Assembly (NCBI GenBank): GCA_937973935.1
Contig: CALJJF010000229.1
Coordinates: 1 to 16,845 of the forward strand
Direction: 5' to 3'
From: MKRK01 sp001896915
GTDB taxonomy: Bacteria > Bacillota > Clostridia > Oscillospirales > Acutalibacteraceae
DNA length: 16,845 nucleotides
A program made the position numbers and the translations under genes. How positions within the stretch are numbered: position 1 is the first letter of the stretch; the number at the start of each line of letters is the position of its first letter. This document shows, in pieces, positions 1 through 7,123 of this stretch. Below the pieces are notes generated by a model. That model did no database searches. It was not told the origin of the DNA and was given only the letters and a program-made list of their open reading frames with translations.

Positions 1-263
1 CGACGATCGTCGACACCCCCGGCCTGGGCACGGGCAAGCGCATTGTCAATGTTGACAAGCCCGCCAAAGGAGGGTGAACCAAACCGTGCCATGAGAATAT
101 AGGCATCCTCGGTCTGGGATAACAGTTCTTTTACTTCCCTTATGTCTGTGGAGGGAGTGAGCAGCTCTGCCAGCTCTGCCGCATCGGCACAATTGCACTC
201 CTTCGCCAAGGACTCCAGCACCTTGGGAAGCTCAAGCACCCTGTAATGCTTTTGTATGTTCAT
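1..263 (-). CDS. mutS2: Endonuclease MutS2, N-terminal part (cut by window edge)
   Basis: About 87 N-terminal codons are visible; the gene continues beyond base 1. The translation starts MNIQKHYRVLELPKVLESLA and later contains PSTDIREVKELL and GSPSFGGLVNIDNALARAQ, which matches the N-terminal clamp/lever start of MutS2 proteins. MutS2 is a MutS-family ATPase that acts on branched DNA and, in Bacillus, on collided ribosomes; it lacks the mismatch-binding domain. The ATPase core and Smr nuclease domain lie outside the window. The ATG overlaps the recO stop by four bases (ATGA), and an AGGAG site about 10 nt upstream lies inside recO, so translation is probably coupled to recO. The family call rests on the N-terminus only. 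Confidence 0.82.
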   Translation of the reverse strand, partial: MNIQKHYRVLELPKVLESLAKECNCADAAELAELLTPSTDIREVKELLSQTEDAYILMARFGSPSFGGLVNIDNALARAQAGGVDDR

Positions 264-1027
264 TTTTGTTCTTCTCCTGTTTCCACTGATTGATCATCGA
301 ATAGCGAATGATAAAACTCCAGTGTTTTAAAGTGGTAACCCGAATGGGTTTTTACGTAGATTTCTGTCACTTCGGAAAGAACCCGAAGTCCTTCTTCAGG
401 CAGATGAAATTGGAAAAGCTGCCCGAGAGGGGAATAAATAATATGCCGCAGCGCCGCCAAAACACCCTCCGACAAAAACAAGAGCTGACCGGGCGGCTGA
501 CAGCTTTCGCAGTAGATAACGCCGTGGGTCGGCTCAAAAAACATGGCGCCGTCCATCTTACCGCTTTTGGAGCATGCTTCAAGGTCCGGCATATATCCTG
601 CCAGCGCTCCCATTTTCATTTCCATGACCGCTTTGATAAGCAGCATGGGACGCTTGTCCTTTTCCAAAAAAGATAAGCTGTTCAAAACCACCCGCAAAAA
701 ATCCTCCGCATTGTCCTCTTCCGGAGCAAAGCAGAGGCAAAGCTCACAAAAATATTGAGCCAGTGTCAGCTTCTCAATATCACTGCGAAGCGAAAAAAAC
801 AAATCAATCACCGTAGCTTCGTTGATTTTATATGTATCGCGGCTTTTGTAAAGAGATAGGGAGGAGTATGAAAGCAGTGAGGTTCCCGTGTTTTTCCCTT
901 TCAGCCGCATCGCACCGGAGGCAAAGGCTTTAATAATACCCTTGTCCCTGCACAGAACCGTTACCAGACGGTCGTTTTCTCCTACTTGTTGTTCCTTTAT
1001 GATGAGTCCGTCTGTGGTGAACCGCAT
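260..1027 (-). CDS. recO: DNA repair protein RecO
   Basis: 255 residues, normal for RecO. RecO loads RecA onto SSB-coated single-stranded DNA together with RecR in the RecFOR pathway and anneals strands. The N-terminal OB-fold start is typical (TDGLIIKEQQVGENDRLVTV, residues 5-24), followed by the helical domain. The C-terminal zinc-finger zone keeps C152, C173 and C176, but the expected fourth ligand near 155 is serine (ACSKSGK), so the finger may be weak or absent. The ATG at 1027 fits the start of family homology and has a GGGGG-containing ribosome site 9 nt upstream. That site lies inside the frame of the upstream YqzL-like gene. The downstream mutS2 start overlaps the stop. Confidence 0.93.
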   Translation of the reverse strand: MRFTTDGLIIKEQQVGENDRLVTVLCRDKGIIKAFASGAMRLKGKNTGTSLLSYSSLSLYKSRDTYKINEATVIDLFFSLRSDIEKLTLAQYFCELCLCFAPEEDNAEDFLRVVLNSLSFLEKDKRPMLLIKAVMEMKMGALAGYMPDLEACSKSGKMDGAMFFEPTHGVIYCESCQPPGQLLFLSEGVLAALRHIIYSPLGQLFQFHLPEEGLRVLSEVTEIYVKTHSGYHFKTLEFYHSLFDDQSVETGEEQK

Positions 1028-1142
1028 CCGCAGTTACCCCCTGCATGGTAATTTTATCGACCTCGCCAAACATTTTATAATTAAGATAATCACTTACCGA
1101 GCCTGTTGCATAGAAGCTTTCCCATGGGTTATTATCGTCCAT
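930..1142 (-). CDS. yqzL: YqzL-like small protein, overlapping recO
   Basis: 70 codons. The first ~28 residues (MDDNNPWESFYATGSVSDYL then NYKMFGEV) match the YqzL-like family: an acidic start, W-x-x-F, TGS and DYLxYK. In Bacillus a YqzL gene of about 47 codons also sits between era and recO. Its function is unknown. The ATG has a good AGAGGTG ribosome site 8 nt upstream. The tail after residue ~38 runs 98 bases into recO in another frame and is basic and low in hydrophobic residues (HHRRTHHKGTTSRRKRP), unlike a conserved domain. Either this is a true overlap or a small frameshift hides an earlier stop: a TAA exists in the +1 frame just before the recO ATG. The gene call is solid at the N-terminus and uncertain at the end. 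Confidence 0.65.
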   Translation of the reverse strand: MDDNNPWESFYATGSVSDYLNYKMFGEVDKITMQGVTADAVHHRRTHHKGTTSRRKRPSGNGSVQGQGYY

Positions 1143-1191
1143 AAATTAAGCACCTCTCATACAATCATTTTGCACTTCGAGCCCCTAATTT

Positions 1192-1227
1192 ATTATAGGT
1201 AATATTACCCTAGACGGTGACGATTTT
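1192..1227 (-). promoter_or_regulatory. Candidate promoter of yqzL-recO-mutS2 with a palindrome
   Basis: A perfect TATAAT is seen on the minus strand at 1192-1197. A 12-bp perfect palindrome GGTAATATTACC lies directly upstream at 1198-1209, where the spacer of the promoter would be. The -35 is poor (a TCACCG-like hexamer at 17 bp). The position, 50 bases before the YqzL-like ATG and about 110 after the era stop, makes it a possible separate promoter for yqzL-recO-mutS2, with the palindrome as operator. This is inference from sequence pattern only. Confidence 0.4.
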
Positions 1228-1315
1228 TTGTGATTTTATGTGAAAAAATAACGAAACCGAAATCCGCAACGGGTGGATGCTCTGATCTTTCAGAACTGGG
1301 TATTCGGAAAACGAG

Positions 1316-2206
1316 TTAGGAATCCAGTCCGAAATTATGAATGAGACCCTGGCGGTTTCGCCAGTCCTCCTTGACCTTCACCCAAAGCTGTAAATTGATT
1401 TTACACTGAAAAAACCCTTCCAGTTCCGCTCTTGCCAGAGACCCGACGGTTTTGAGCATGCCGCCGTTTTTGCCGATTACGATCCCTTTGTGGCTTTCCT
1501 TTTCGCAGTAAATGGTGGCTTCAATATCCAGAAGACTATCGTCCCGTTCCCGAAACTTGTCAATCCCCACCGCAATGCCGTGTGGAATTTCCCGCTCCAG
1601 CTTTTGTAACAGCTTTTCGCGGATCATTTCGGATGCCAGAACCCGCTCGGGTTGGTCGGTCAAGGTGTCCTCGTCAAAAAAATGGGGAGATTCTTCGGCA
1701 AAAAAGATGATTTCGTCAAGAAGCTCATCCAGCCCGTCATTTTCCGTGGCAGAAACCGGCACAACGGCATGAAAGTCAAACAATGAATTGTATTCCAAGA
1801 TCACAGAAAGGATTTCCTTCTTGTCCTTTACCAGATCAATTTTGTTGATCGCCAAAATGGCTTTCAGTTTACGGTTCTGAAACCGGTCCATCAGCTCTTT
1901 TTCCGCCGGTGAGACCTTTTGCTGCGCCTCTACTACCAGCACGCAAACATCCACCTCTGCCATTCCGTCACCCACAGCTTTGACCATGCTTTTGCCAAGA
2001 GCTGTTCTGGGCTTGTGAAGACCGGGTGTATCGATGAAAACCAGCTGGGTTTCATCCTTGGTCAAAACACCTGTGATTTTAGTACGGGTGGTTTGAGGCT
2101 TGTCCGAAACCGCGGCGATTTTTTGCCCCAGAATGGTATTCAATAGGGAGGATTTGCCCACATTGGGGCGGCCTACGATTGCAATGAAAGCTGTTTTTGT
2201 CGGCAT
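1316..2206 (-). CDS. era: GTPase Era
   Basis: 296 residues, the usual Era length. Era is a ribosome-assembly GTPase that binds the 3' end of 16S rRNA. Visible motifs: G1 GRPNVGKS (12-19), the switch region around TT (39-40), G3 DTPG (59-62), G4 NKID (121-124), G5 SAT (152-154), and a C-terminal KH domain with the GKNGGMLK loop (244-251; many Era proteins have GKGG). The ATG has an AGGAG site 7 nt upstream and starts 18 nt after the dgkA stop, so it is read with dgkA and ybeY. cdd, which precedes era in Bacillus, is absent. Confidence 0.98.
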   Translation of the reverse strand: MPTKTAFIAIVGRPNVGKSSLLNTILGQKIAAVSDKPQTTRTKITGVLTKDETQLVFIDTPGLHKPRTALGKSMVKAVGDGMAEVDVCVLVVEAQQKVSPAEKELMDRFQNRKLKAILAINKIDLVKDKKEILSVILEYNSLFDFHAVVPVSATENDGLDELLDEIIFFAEESPHFFDEDTLTDQPERVLASEMIREKLLQKLEREIPHGIAVGIDKFRERDDSLLDIEATIYCEKESHKGIVIGKNGGMLKTVGSLARAELEGFFQCKINLQLWVKVKEDWRNRQGLIHNFGLDS

Positions 2207-2224
2207 TTTTTATCTCCTGTGTTT

Positions 2225-2698
2225 TTATTTGTTCATAAATTTAGTGTTTCTGCATTTTTTTCCGTTTTTCATAAAAATAGCGCTGGGAATCATAAGAATT
2301 CCCAGTAAAAGAGGATACCACCGCTCTTGACGGCAAAATTCCAGCAATTGCTGAAGACTGTCCCATCTGAAAAAGATCAGCCCTGCGACAGCGATACTGG
2401 CAACAGAGCAAATCAGAACTGCGCCGGCAGCCATATCTTTCGCCGCTTTGATAATTTTATTGAAGGACGGCTCGATGATATCACACATGCGTTCCAAAGC
2501 AGTGTTGACCACCTCGAGAGCAAGCACAGATGATATGGTCAAAATAAGAATCGCCCACTCGCTCCGGCTTTTCGCAAAAAAAGGAGCAAGCATCATACAA
2601 TACGCCCCGGCTACAAACTGCAGCCGCAGATTATGGCCTGATTTGATGCTGACATAAATTCCTTTGAAGGCATTTTTGAAGCCCAATAAGAAATACAT
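2225..2698 (-). CDS. dgkA: Diacylglycerol/undecaprenol kinase, DgkA family
   Basis: 157 residues, four hydrophobic segments. Family members phosphorylate undecaprenol or diacylglycerol in the membrane; the Gram-positive enzymes prefer undecaprenol and recycle the cell-wall lipid carrier. The DgkA signature is clear: E62-x-x-NTA-x-E69-x-x-x-D73, then AKDMAAGAV (86-94). An extra hydrophobic helix (about 127-142, LLLGILMIPSAIF) and a basic tail follow the usual three-helix core. The ATG is preceded by AGGGGAT. The gene lies 34 nt after ybeY and 18 nt before era, the common Firmicutes order. The exact substrate is inferred from the family. Confidence 0.92.
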   Translation of the reverse strand: MYFLLGFKNAFKGIYVSIKSGHNLRLQFVAGAYCMMLAPFFAKSRSEWAILILTISSVLALEVVNTALERMCDIIEPSFNKIIKAAKDMAAGAVLICSVASIAVAGLIFFRWDSLQQLLEFCRQERWYPLLLGILMIPSAIFMKNGKKCRNTKFMNK

Positions 2699-2706
2699 AT
2701 TAATTC

Positions 2707-2728
2707 ATCCCCTAAATAGAGTAGGGAT
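2707..2728 (-). promoter_or_regulatory. Small hairpin covering the dgkA ribosome site
   Basis: In the 34-nt gap between ybeY and dgkA, the sequences ATCCCTA and TAGGGGAT can pair with one bulged G. The 3' arm carries the dgkA ribosome site, so the fold could dampen dgkA initiation unless ribosomes leaving ybeY open it. The stem is short, so the evidence is weak. Confidence 0.3.
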
Positions 2729-2732
2729 ATTT

Positions 2733-3269
2733 CTATTCCTCATATACATAGCTGGAGGTTTTCGGATATCCCAGCATCTGCATCACTTTTTCTTCTTTTT
2801 CACGCATATAAACTCCGTCCAGACCGCCGTTTTCATGGTCGTAACCCAATAAATGCAGCATGGAGTGGGCGGTCAAATAACCCATTTCTCTCTGAAGCGA
2901 ATGTTCATATTCCTCCGCCTGCTTCACTGCACGCGGAATGGACAACACGATATCCCCCAGCATTTTCGAGCCTGTTTCCGGGTTGATGTCATATATGTCG
3001 TTTTCCCCCAGCGGAAATGATAAGACATCAGTGGTTTTGTTGATATTACGGTGTTTATGATTCAGCTTTTTCATGGTTTCGTCATCAACGAACAGTATAT
3101 TAACCTCAGCGTCGCCTTCAAAGCCCTCCAGTGTCAGAACCGCATTGCAGCAGCGACGAAGCAACATTCTGATTCCGGTGGGGATTTTGACCGCTTTTTG
3201 CCGGTTTTCAATAATCACCTTTATTTTATCCGTAGTTTTTATGTTTTTTCGCCTCCTCATTTTTTTCAT
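2733..3269 (-). CDS. ybeY: Endoribonuclease YbeY (rRNA maturation factor)
   Basis: 178 residues from the upstream ATG. YbeY is a zinc-dependent RNase involved in 16S rRNA 3' end maturation and 70S quality control. The zinc motif H135-SML-H139-LLGYD-H145 (HxxxHxxxxxH) is complete, preceded by DVLSFPL (81-87) and LGDIVLS (104-110). Family homology begins only near residue 15 (KIKVIIENRQ). The ATG used here lies inside phoH, 44 nt before its stop, with no clear ribosome site. A perfect AGGAGG lies inside codons 4-7 and would serve a start near codon 10, which is ATA (3240-3242). The true start is therefore unsure; codons 1, 4 or 10 are options. Confidence 0.95.
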   Translation of the reverse strand: MKKMRRRKNIKTTDKIKVIIENRQKAVKIPTGIRMLLRRCCNAVLTLEGFEGDAEVNILFVDDETMKKLNHKHRNINKTTDVLSFPLGENDIYDINPETGSKMLGDIVLSIPRAVKQAEEYEHSLQREMGYLTAHSMLHLLGYDHENGGLDGVYMREKEEKVMQMLGYPKTSSYVYEE

Positions 3270-4203
3270 AAGCTTTTATGATATCCTGAACAAGTTTATG
3301 GCGTACAACATCTTTTTCTGTGAATTTTACGATAGCAATATCTTCAATATTTTTTAGAACATTGATCACATCGACTAGTCCTGAGCGTCGGCCGTCCGGC
3401 AAATCGATTTGTGTAACATCACCGGTAACGATCATCTTTGAATTAAAGCCGAGTCGTGTCAGAAACATTTTCATTTGTTCGGGCGTGGTATTTTGTGCCT
3501 CATCCAGAATGATGAAGCTGTCGTCCAGAGTGCGTCCTCTCATATAAGCGAGAGGTGCAACCTCAATGTTTCCCCGTTCTTGATATTTCTGAAAGTTTTC
3601 TGCTCCCAGCATATCGAACAGTGCGTCATACAAAGGTCGTAAGTATGGGTCGACCTTTTGTTGCAAATCTCCCGGCAAAAAGCCGAGCTTTTCTCCGGCC
3701 TCGACGGCAGGGCGGGTCAGAATAATCCGGTTGACTTCCTTGGCCCGGAAGGCAGTAACGGCCTTGGCCACGGCAAGGTAGGTTTTGCCGGTACCGGCAG
3801 GTCCATAGCCGACGACAATTGTGTTTTGGCCGATGGCTTCGATGTATTTTTTCTGCCCCAAGGTTTTTGGTTTCACCGTCTTACCCTTTGAGGTGATACA
3901 GATCCCCTCGTTGTCGGCAAGCTGCTTGATGTTGGTTTCATCACCGTCCAGAACCAAAGAATTCACATAGCGGATATTCTGCTCGTTGATCGGTTCCCCA
4001 TGGGTAATCAGCAGAACAAGACCGTCTATCGCTTTTACAGCCAAAGACACTTTGTCCGGTTCTCCGGATATTTTCAAATCACTGCCCCGTAAACTGATGG
4101 TAACCTGAAAACTCTTTTCAATCAGCTTGATGTTTTCATCAAAACTGCCGAAAAGGGATATGATTTGTTCCATTCTTTCTAGACTGACGGTCTGCTCAAA
4201 CAA
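3226..4203 (-). CDS. phoH: PhoH family ATPase (PhoH-like protein)
   Basis: 325 residues. This is a cytoplasmic P-loop protein of the PhoH family, whose role is thought to be RNA-linked and whose gene is usually next to ybeY. An N-terminal KH-like region (about 15-65) is followed by the ATPase with Walker A GPAGTGKT (134-141), RPAVEAGEKLGFLPGD (164-179) and Walker B IILDEAQ (231-237), then VTGD and QIDLP. The start is TTG, with AAGGA 9 nt upstream; family alignment reaches the first residues, so the TTG is preferred over the ATG at codon 11. The gene has its own promoter and a long leader. The 3' end overlaps the ybeY frame; pgpH, found here in Bacillus, is missing. Confidence 0.96.
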   Translation of the reverse strand: MFEQTVSLERMEQIISLFGSFDENIKLIEKSFQVTISLRGSDLKISGEPDKVSLAVKAIDGLVLLITHGEPINEQNIRYVNSLVLDGDETNIKQLADNEGICITSKGKTVKPKTLGQKKYIEAIGQNTIVVGYGPAGTGKTYLAVAKAVTAFRAKEVNRIILTRPAVEAGEKLGFLPGDLQQKVDPYLRPLYDALFDMLGAENFQKYQERGNIEVAPLAYMRGRTLDDSFIILDEAQNTTPEQMKMFLTRLGFNSKMIVTGDVTQIDLPDGRRSGLVDVINVLKNIEDIAIVKFTEKDVVRHKLVQDIIKAYEKNEEAKKHKNYG

Positions 4204-4423
4204 TCATTTTCATCCTTATTTCATTAATACATTCATACGAAGGAATTGCCGGACAGGGAACCACGGGTTCAAGAAGCCGCACACCCGTGCCAGTAGACAA
4301 TCGCAGCACTTGCTGTTCGGCGGCACAAACACACCGTATTTACGCTATTTCTGCCTATTTTTTGCGGTTTTGGGACAAGTAAAGTGTTAAATGGAGCTTT
4401 TCTCCATTCTAACAAATTCACTG
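4204..4423 (-). promoter_or_regulatory. Long structured 5' leader of phoH
   Basis: This stretch holds no gene. If transcription starts about 7 nt after the promoter at 4430-4458, the phoH message carries about 220 untranslated bases. Two hairpins are visible: AATGGAG/CTCCATT (7 bp, 5-nt loop, 4390-4408), near the 5' end, and CACGGGT/ACCCGTG (7 bp, 14-nt loop, 4262-4289). No U-run follows either, so neither is a terminator. No known riboswitch consensus was recognised. A 6-codon ORF at 4216-4236 has no ribosome site. Confidence 0.5.
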
Positions 4424-4429
4424 GGATTT

Positions 4430-4458
4430 ATTATAACATATTTTTAACAAATTGTCAC
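4430..4458 (-). promoter_or_regulatory. phoH promoter, extended -10
   Basis: GTGACA (4453-4458), a 17-bp spacer, then TGTTATAAT with a perfect TATAAT at 4430-4435. The -35 overlaps the TGA stop of yqfD, so phoH and genes after it can be transcribed separately from the sporulation pair yqfC-yqfD. The match to the sigma-A consensus, including the TGn extension, is strong. Confidence 0.8.
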
Positions 4459-5633
4459 TTATTTATTAACATATTTTCTTCAACGGCAATATTCTCATTG
4501 CACAGATAATTCACCTTTAATGCAACGCCTTTTCCCGTGTTTGTATATGCCTGATTGACTTTAAGAATTTTAACTCCTGAAAACTCAGTTTTCTCAATGT
4601 TTGCGATCTCCTTCTGTGCTTTCTGCTTCGCCTCTGTTTCATTCAGCATAACCTCGTATTCCCCGGTTTCATAAAAAGTGGCGGTGGTGACAGACCAAGG
4701 CAGCCTGACCTCGCTGATCCTCAAATCCCAAACCTCCCTCTTCCGCTCATAGGGTTCCTTTACACTGCCCACAAACAACGGAATTTTCATTCCGAATACC
4801 GTGATAACCTTTCTTTGCTCTGCTTTTCCGGTTCTTCTCACTTCTTTTTGAGAAAACGGCACAAACACCTTTAATTCTCTGTTTGTTTCGGCAATAACCT
4901 CTGCCTTGGCATGCTTAAAAACCGTTACCCCCGTTTTATGCTCAATGGCGCCGGAGACCAGCAAATCTCCCTTTACGACCGCTTCGCCAACCTGAAACAT
5001 CGATGTCCCCTGTATCACCTTCATGCTGACAATCCTACCGTCCCTGGTCGCTTTGATGTTACAGGGTACTTCGCTTTCGACACCGGGCGGCGGCTTGATG
5101 GTTTCCCGCACATCCACGGTGATGAAGGATCCGTTGATGTTGACCGCCGCCCAGGATAGCTCCGGCATTTTCATAAGAAGCTGTTGGCGCACCGCTCCTT
5201 CGTTGATACCGCTCCTGACGGTTCCTTCATACACCCCGAAGGATCGCAGGTTTTCCAGTATTTTTACGCTGTCTACCTTTTGATTTCCTGCCACCTGTAT
5301 GTTCCAGATGAATAAAGACAAAAACTGCAGTACACCAAAGAATAAAAAAGCACCCACCAGAATTCCTTTTCGTCTTCTGTACCGGTGCAGAATGAACGCA
5401 AGTCCGTGCCGCTCCAGCACATGAAGCCTCACCCCGGAGCTGCGGGCATAGGGTCTTAGCTTTTTATAATCCTTAGCCAATATGTATCCAAATAAATTTT
5501 TGTTCACGCAAGAGGTTTTCCATACCGTAATCCCCCCCCGGGAACACAGGTTCAAAAACCTTGTGGAGAACCCGTTCCTGGCGGTAAACTTCACATAGCC
5601 AAAGAGATAACGATATAATATCAAAATAAACAC
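4455..5633 (-). CDS. yqfD: Sporulation protein YqfD
   Basis: 392 residues, typical for YqfD. It is a membrane-anchored protein expressed in the mother cell of spore formers and needed for proper spore formation in Bacillus; the biochemical role is unknown. A basic N-terminal region (1-87) is followed by one membrane segment (about 88-110, ILVGAFLFFGVLQFLSLFIW) and a long extracytoplasmic domain with the conserved SWAAVNINGSFITVDVRE segment (about 159-176) and PCNIKATRDGRIV. The start is GTG, with AAGGGTGG about 8 nt upstream; a longer frame upstream is out of phase. It follows yqfC by 14 nt, and the pair is always found together in spore formers. Confidence 0.95.
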   Translation of the reverse strand: MFILILYRYLFGYVKFTARNGFSTRFLNLCSRGGITVWKTSCVNKNLFGYILAKDYKKLRPYARSSGVRLHVLERHGLAFILHRYRRRKGILVGAFLFFGVLQFLSLFIWNIQVAGNQKVDSVKILENLRSFGVYEGTVRSGINEGAVRQQLLMKMPELSWAAVNINGSFITVDVRETIKPPPGVESEVPCNIKATRDGRIVSMKVIQGTSMFQVGEAVVKGDLLVSGAIEHKTGVTVFKHAKAEVIAETNRELKVFVPFSQKEVRRTGKAEQRKVITVFGMKIPLFVGSVKEPYERKREVWDLRISEVRLPWSVTTATFYETGEYEVMLNETEAKQKAQKEIANIEKTEFSGVKILKVNQAYTNTGKGVALKVNYLCNENIAVEENMLINK

Positions 5634-5647
5634 AGCGTTCCCACCCT

Positions 5648-5923
5648 TTAATTTGAAAATTCAATGGTCACAATAAATCCCTTAATTACAGCACCGGAAG
5701 AGCTTAAGGATTTGATTTCCATCCCTCTTCCGATGAACGTAACCATGCATTCACCCGTATTTATTTTTATATTGGTATCGTCGAATTCCATGACCGAGCA
5801 CGTGCCGTCAATGACCGCTTCCCTGTTGGAAGAAAGCTCTATGTGCGCGCCCCCCATAATTCCCGGCGGAAACTCAAGCGCTGAACTGATTTTATCCACA
5901 ACCCTTTTGTCTCTTTTAGGCAT
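5648..5923 (-). CDS. yqfC: Sporulation protein YqfC
   Basis: 91 residues, the usual YqfC length. The predicted fold is all-beta with no signal or membrane segment; features typical of the family are the basic start, ALEFPPGIMGGAHIELSSNR (15-34) and GECMVTFIGRGMEIKSLSS (57-75). YqfC is expressed during sporulation and acts together with YqfD; its function is unknown. The ATG has GAGGAG 9 nt upstream. It opens the minus-strand cluster and is divergent from ylbJ across 73 bases. Confidence 0.92.
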   Translation of the reverse strand: MPKRDKRVVDKISSALEFPPGIMGGAHIELSSNREAVIDGTCSVMEFDDTNIKINTGECMVTFIGRGMEIKSLSSSGAVIKGFIVTIEFSN

Positions 5924-5996
5924 ATATTTTCACTCCTCATATATAATTAAACTATGTATGAAATAAGTGAAAAATGCCAAAGGAGAACTGTATTTG

Positions 5997-7079
5997 ATGT
6001 TAAAACTGAAATTAAAGCACATTTTCCTTGTTTTATTGTGTTTTCTTGTGATTTTTCTCATTTTCTATAAAAACGAAGCCTCCATGAAAAGCGCAGAGAC
6101 CGGATTGATGCTGTGCTCCTCTGTCATCATACCCGCTCTGTTTCCCTTCATGGTGCTTTCCTCGTTCATGATCAAGTCGGGCGTTTCAAACATTCTTTCC
6201 TTCGTATTCACCCCTTTTACCAAGTATCTGTTCGGACTGCCCAAAAGCACGGGAACCGCAATTTTGATGGCATTCATCGGCGGGTATCCCGTGGGTGCGG
6301 TATCCGCTTACAGTCTATATAAAAGCGGTGAAATCACCAAAACGGAAGCGCAGAAAATGCTTTATTTCTGTGTCAACTCCGGTCCCGCCTTTATTGTGCT
6401 TGCGGTGGGTGTAGGAATGCTCCACAGCTTTCGGGCGGGCATTCTTTTGTTGGTTACGCATATCCTCGCTTCCTTTCTGCTTGGTATTTTCTGTAACCTG
6501 TTCGTAAAAAAAGAAGCAAAAACCAAACGGGAGAGAAAAACAATGCCGCAAGCTAATATCATGGATGCATTCGTGGAGTCCACCGCCGAAAGCTCTCAAA
6601 CCATCTTAATCATCTGTGGCTTCACGGTTTTGTTCTCCTCCCTCATCGGCGTCATCAATTCTTTCCCCTTCGCACCGGCCGCAAAGGAAATCCTCCGAAG
6701 CGTTCTTGAGGTCACCAACGGGTGCAGCTTTGCCGCTTCGCATTTTTATCTGCCGCTGATGGCGGCTATCCTCGGCTTTGGCGGGGTTTCTGTCCATTGT
6801 CAGGTATTTGTGGCCGCCCGTGAAATTCGCCCCTCCTATTTGAAATTTTTGTTTGCCCGGCTCGTTTGTGCAGCCGTGTCCTTTATCATCATCATTCCGA
6901 TAGAGTCCTTGTTCCCCGTCGCCAAAGAGGTATTTTCCAATGATGTAAAGCCCATGCCGGTATTTTTAAGCTACTCACTGCCCTCCTCTGTAGCGCTGTT
7001 ATTGATGTGCGTGGTATTTCTTTTTTCCATCCATGCCAAAAACAAAAAAACACCGCTGGATTTTTTTAAGCATTTATGA
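5997..7079 (+). CDS. ylbJ: Sporulation integral membrane protein YlbJ
   Basis: 360 residues with about eight or nine membrane segments (for example 8-23, 35-60, 123-143, 147-170, 202-222, 250-272, 285-302, 328-345). The family has gate/nucleoside-recognition type domains, is conserved in endospore formers and is needed for spore cortex formation in Bacillus. Landmarks are SSVIIPALFPFMVLSS (41-56), FIGGYPVG (93-100), CVNSGPAF (125-132) and GCSFAASHF. AGGAG at 5981-5985 argues for the ATG at 5997 or the TTG at 5994, not the upstream GTG at 5967, which precedes that site. Divergent from yqfC; a small cysteine protein follows after 44 nt. Confidence 0.93.
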   Translation: MLKLKLKHIFLVLLCFLVIFLIFYKNEASMKSAETGLMLCSSVIIPALFPFMVLSSFMIKSGVSNILSFVFTPFTKYLFGLPKSTGTAILMAFIGGYPVGAVSAYSLYKSGEITKTEAQKMLYFCVNSGPAFIVLAVGVGMLHSFRAGILLLVTHILASFLLGIFCNLFVKKEAKTKRERKTMPQANIMDAFVESTAESSQTILIICGFTVLFSSLIGVINSFPFAPAAKEILRSVLEVTNGCSFAASHFYLPLMAAILGFGGVSVHCQVFVAAREIRPSYLKFLFARLVCAAVSFIIIIPIESLFPVAKEVFSNDVKPMPVFLSYSLPSSVALLLMCVVFLFSIHAKNKKTPLDFFKHL

Positions 7080-7085
7080 TAAAAT
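7077..7085 (+). promoter_or_regulatory. Possible extended -10 element before the small Cys4 gene
   Basis: TGATAAAAT overlaps the ylbJ stop codon: TGn plus TAAAAT (5 of 6 to consensus). The hexamer 17 bp upstream (TGGATT) is a poor -35. It may give the small gene its own promoter, but read-through from ylbJ is equally possible. Confidence 0.35.
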
Positions 7086-7123
7086 GATTTTAAAAACCAA
7101 CGGTTTGAATGAGGTGAAATACA

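Noticed and set aside
4216..4236. Six-codon leader ORF before phoH
   Set aside because: No ribosome site and no attenuator logic; likely chance.
5953..5960. Sigma-E-like -10 (CATACATA, minus strand) before yqfC
   Set aside because: Sigma-E control would be expected for yqfC, but no matching -35 was found 13-15 bp upstream, so I do not call it.
5967..5996. GTG start for ylbJ giving ten more residues
   Set aside because: The AGGAG site at 5981-5985 is downstream of this GTG; the TTG at 5994 or ATG at 5997 fits.
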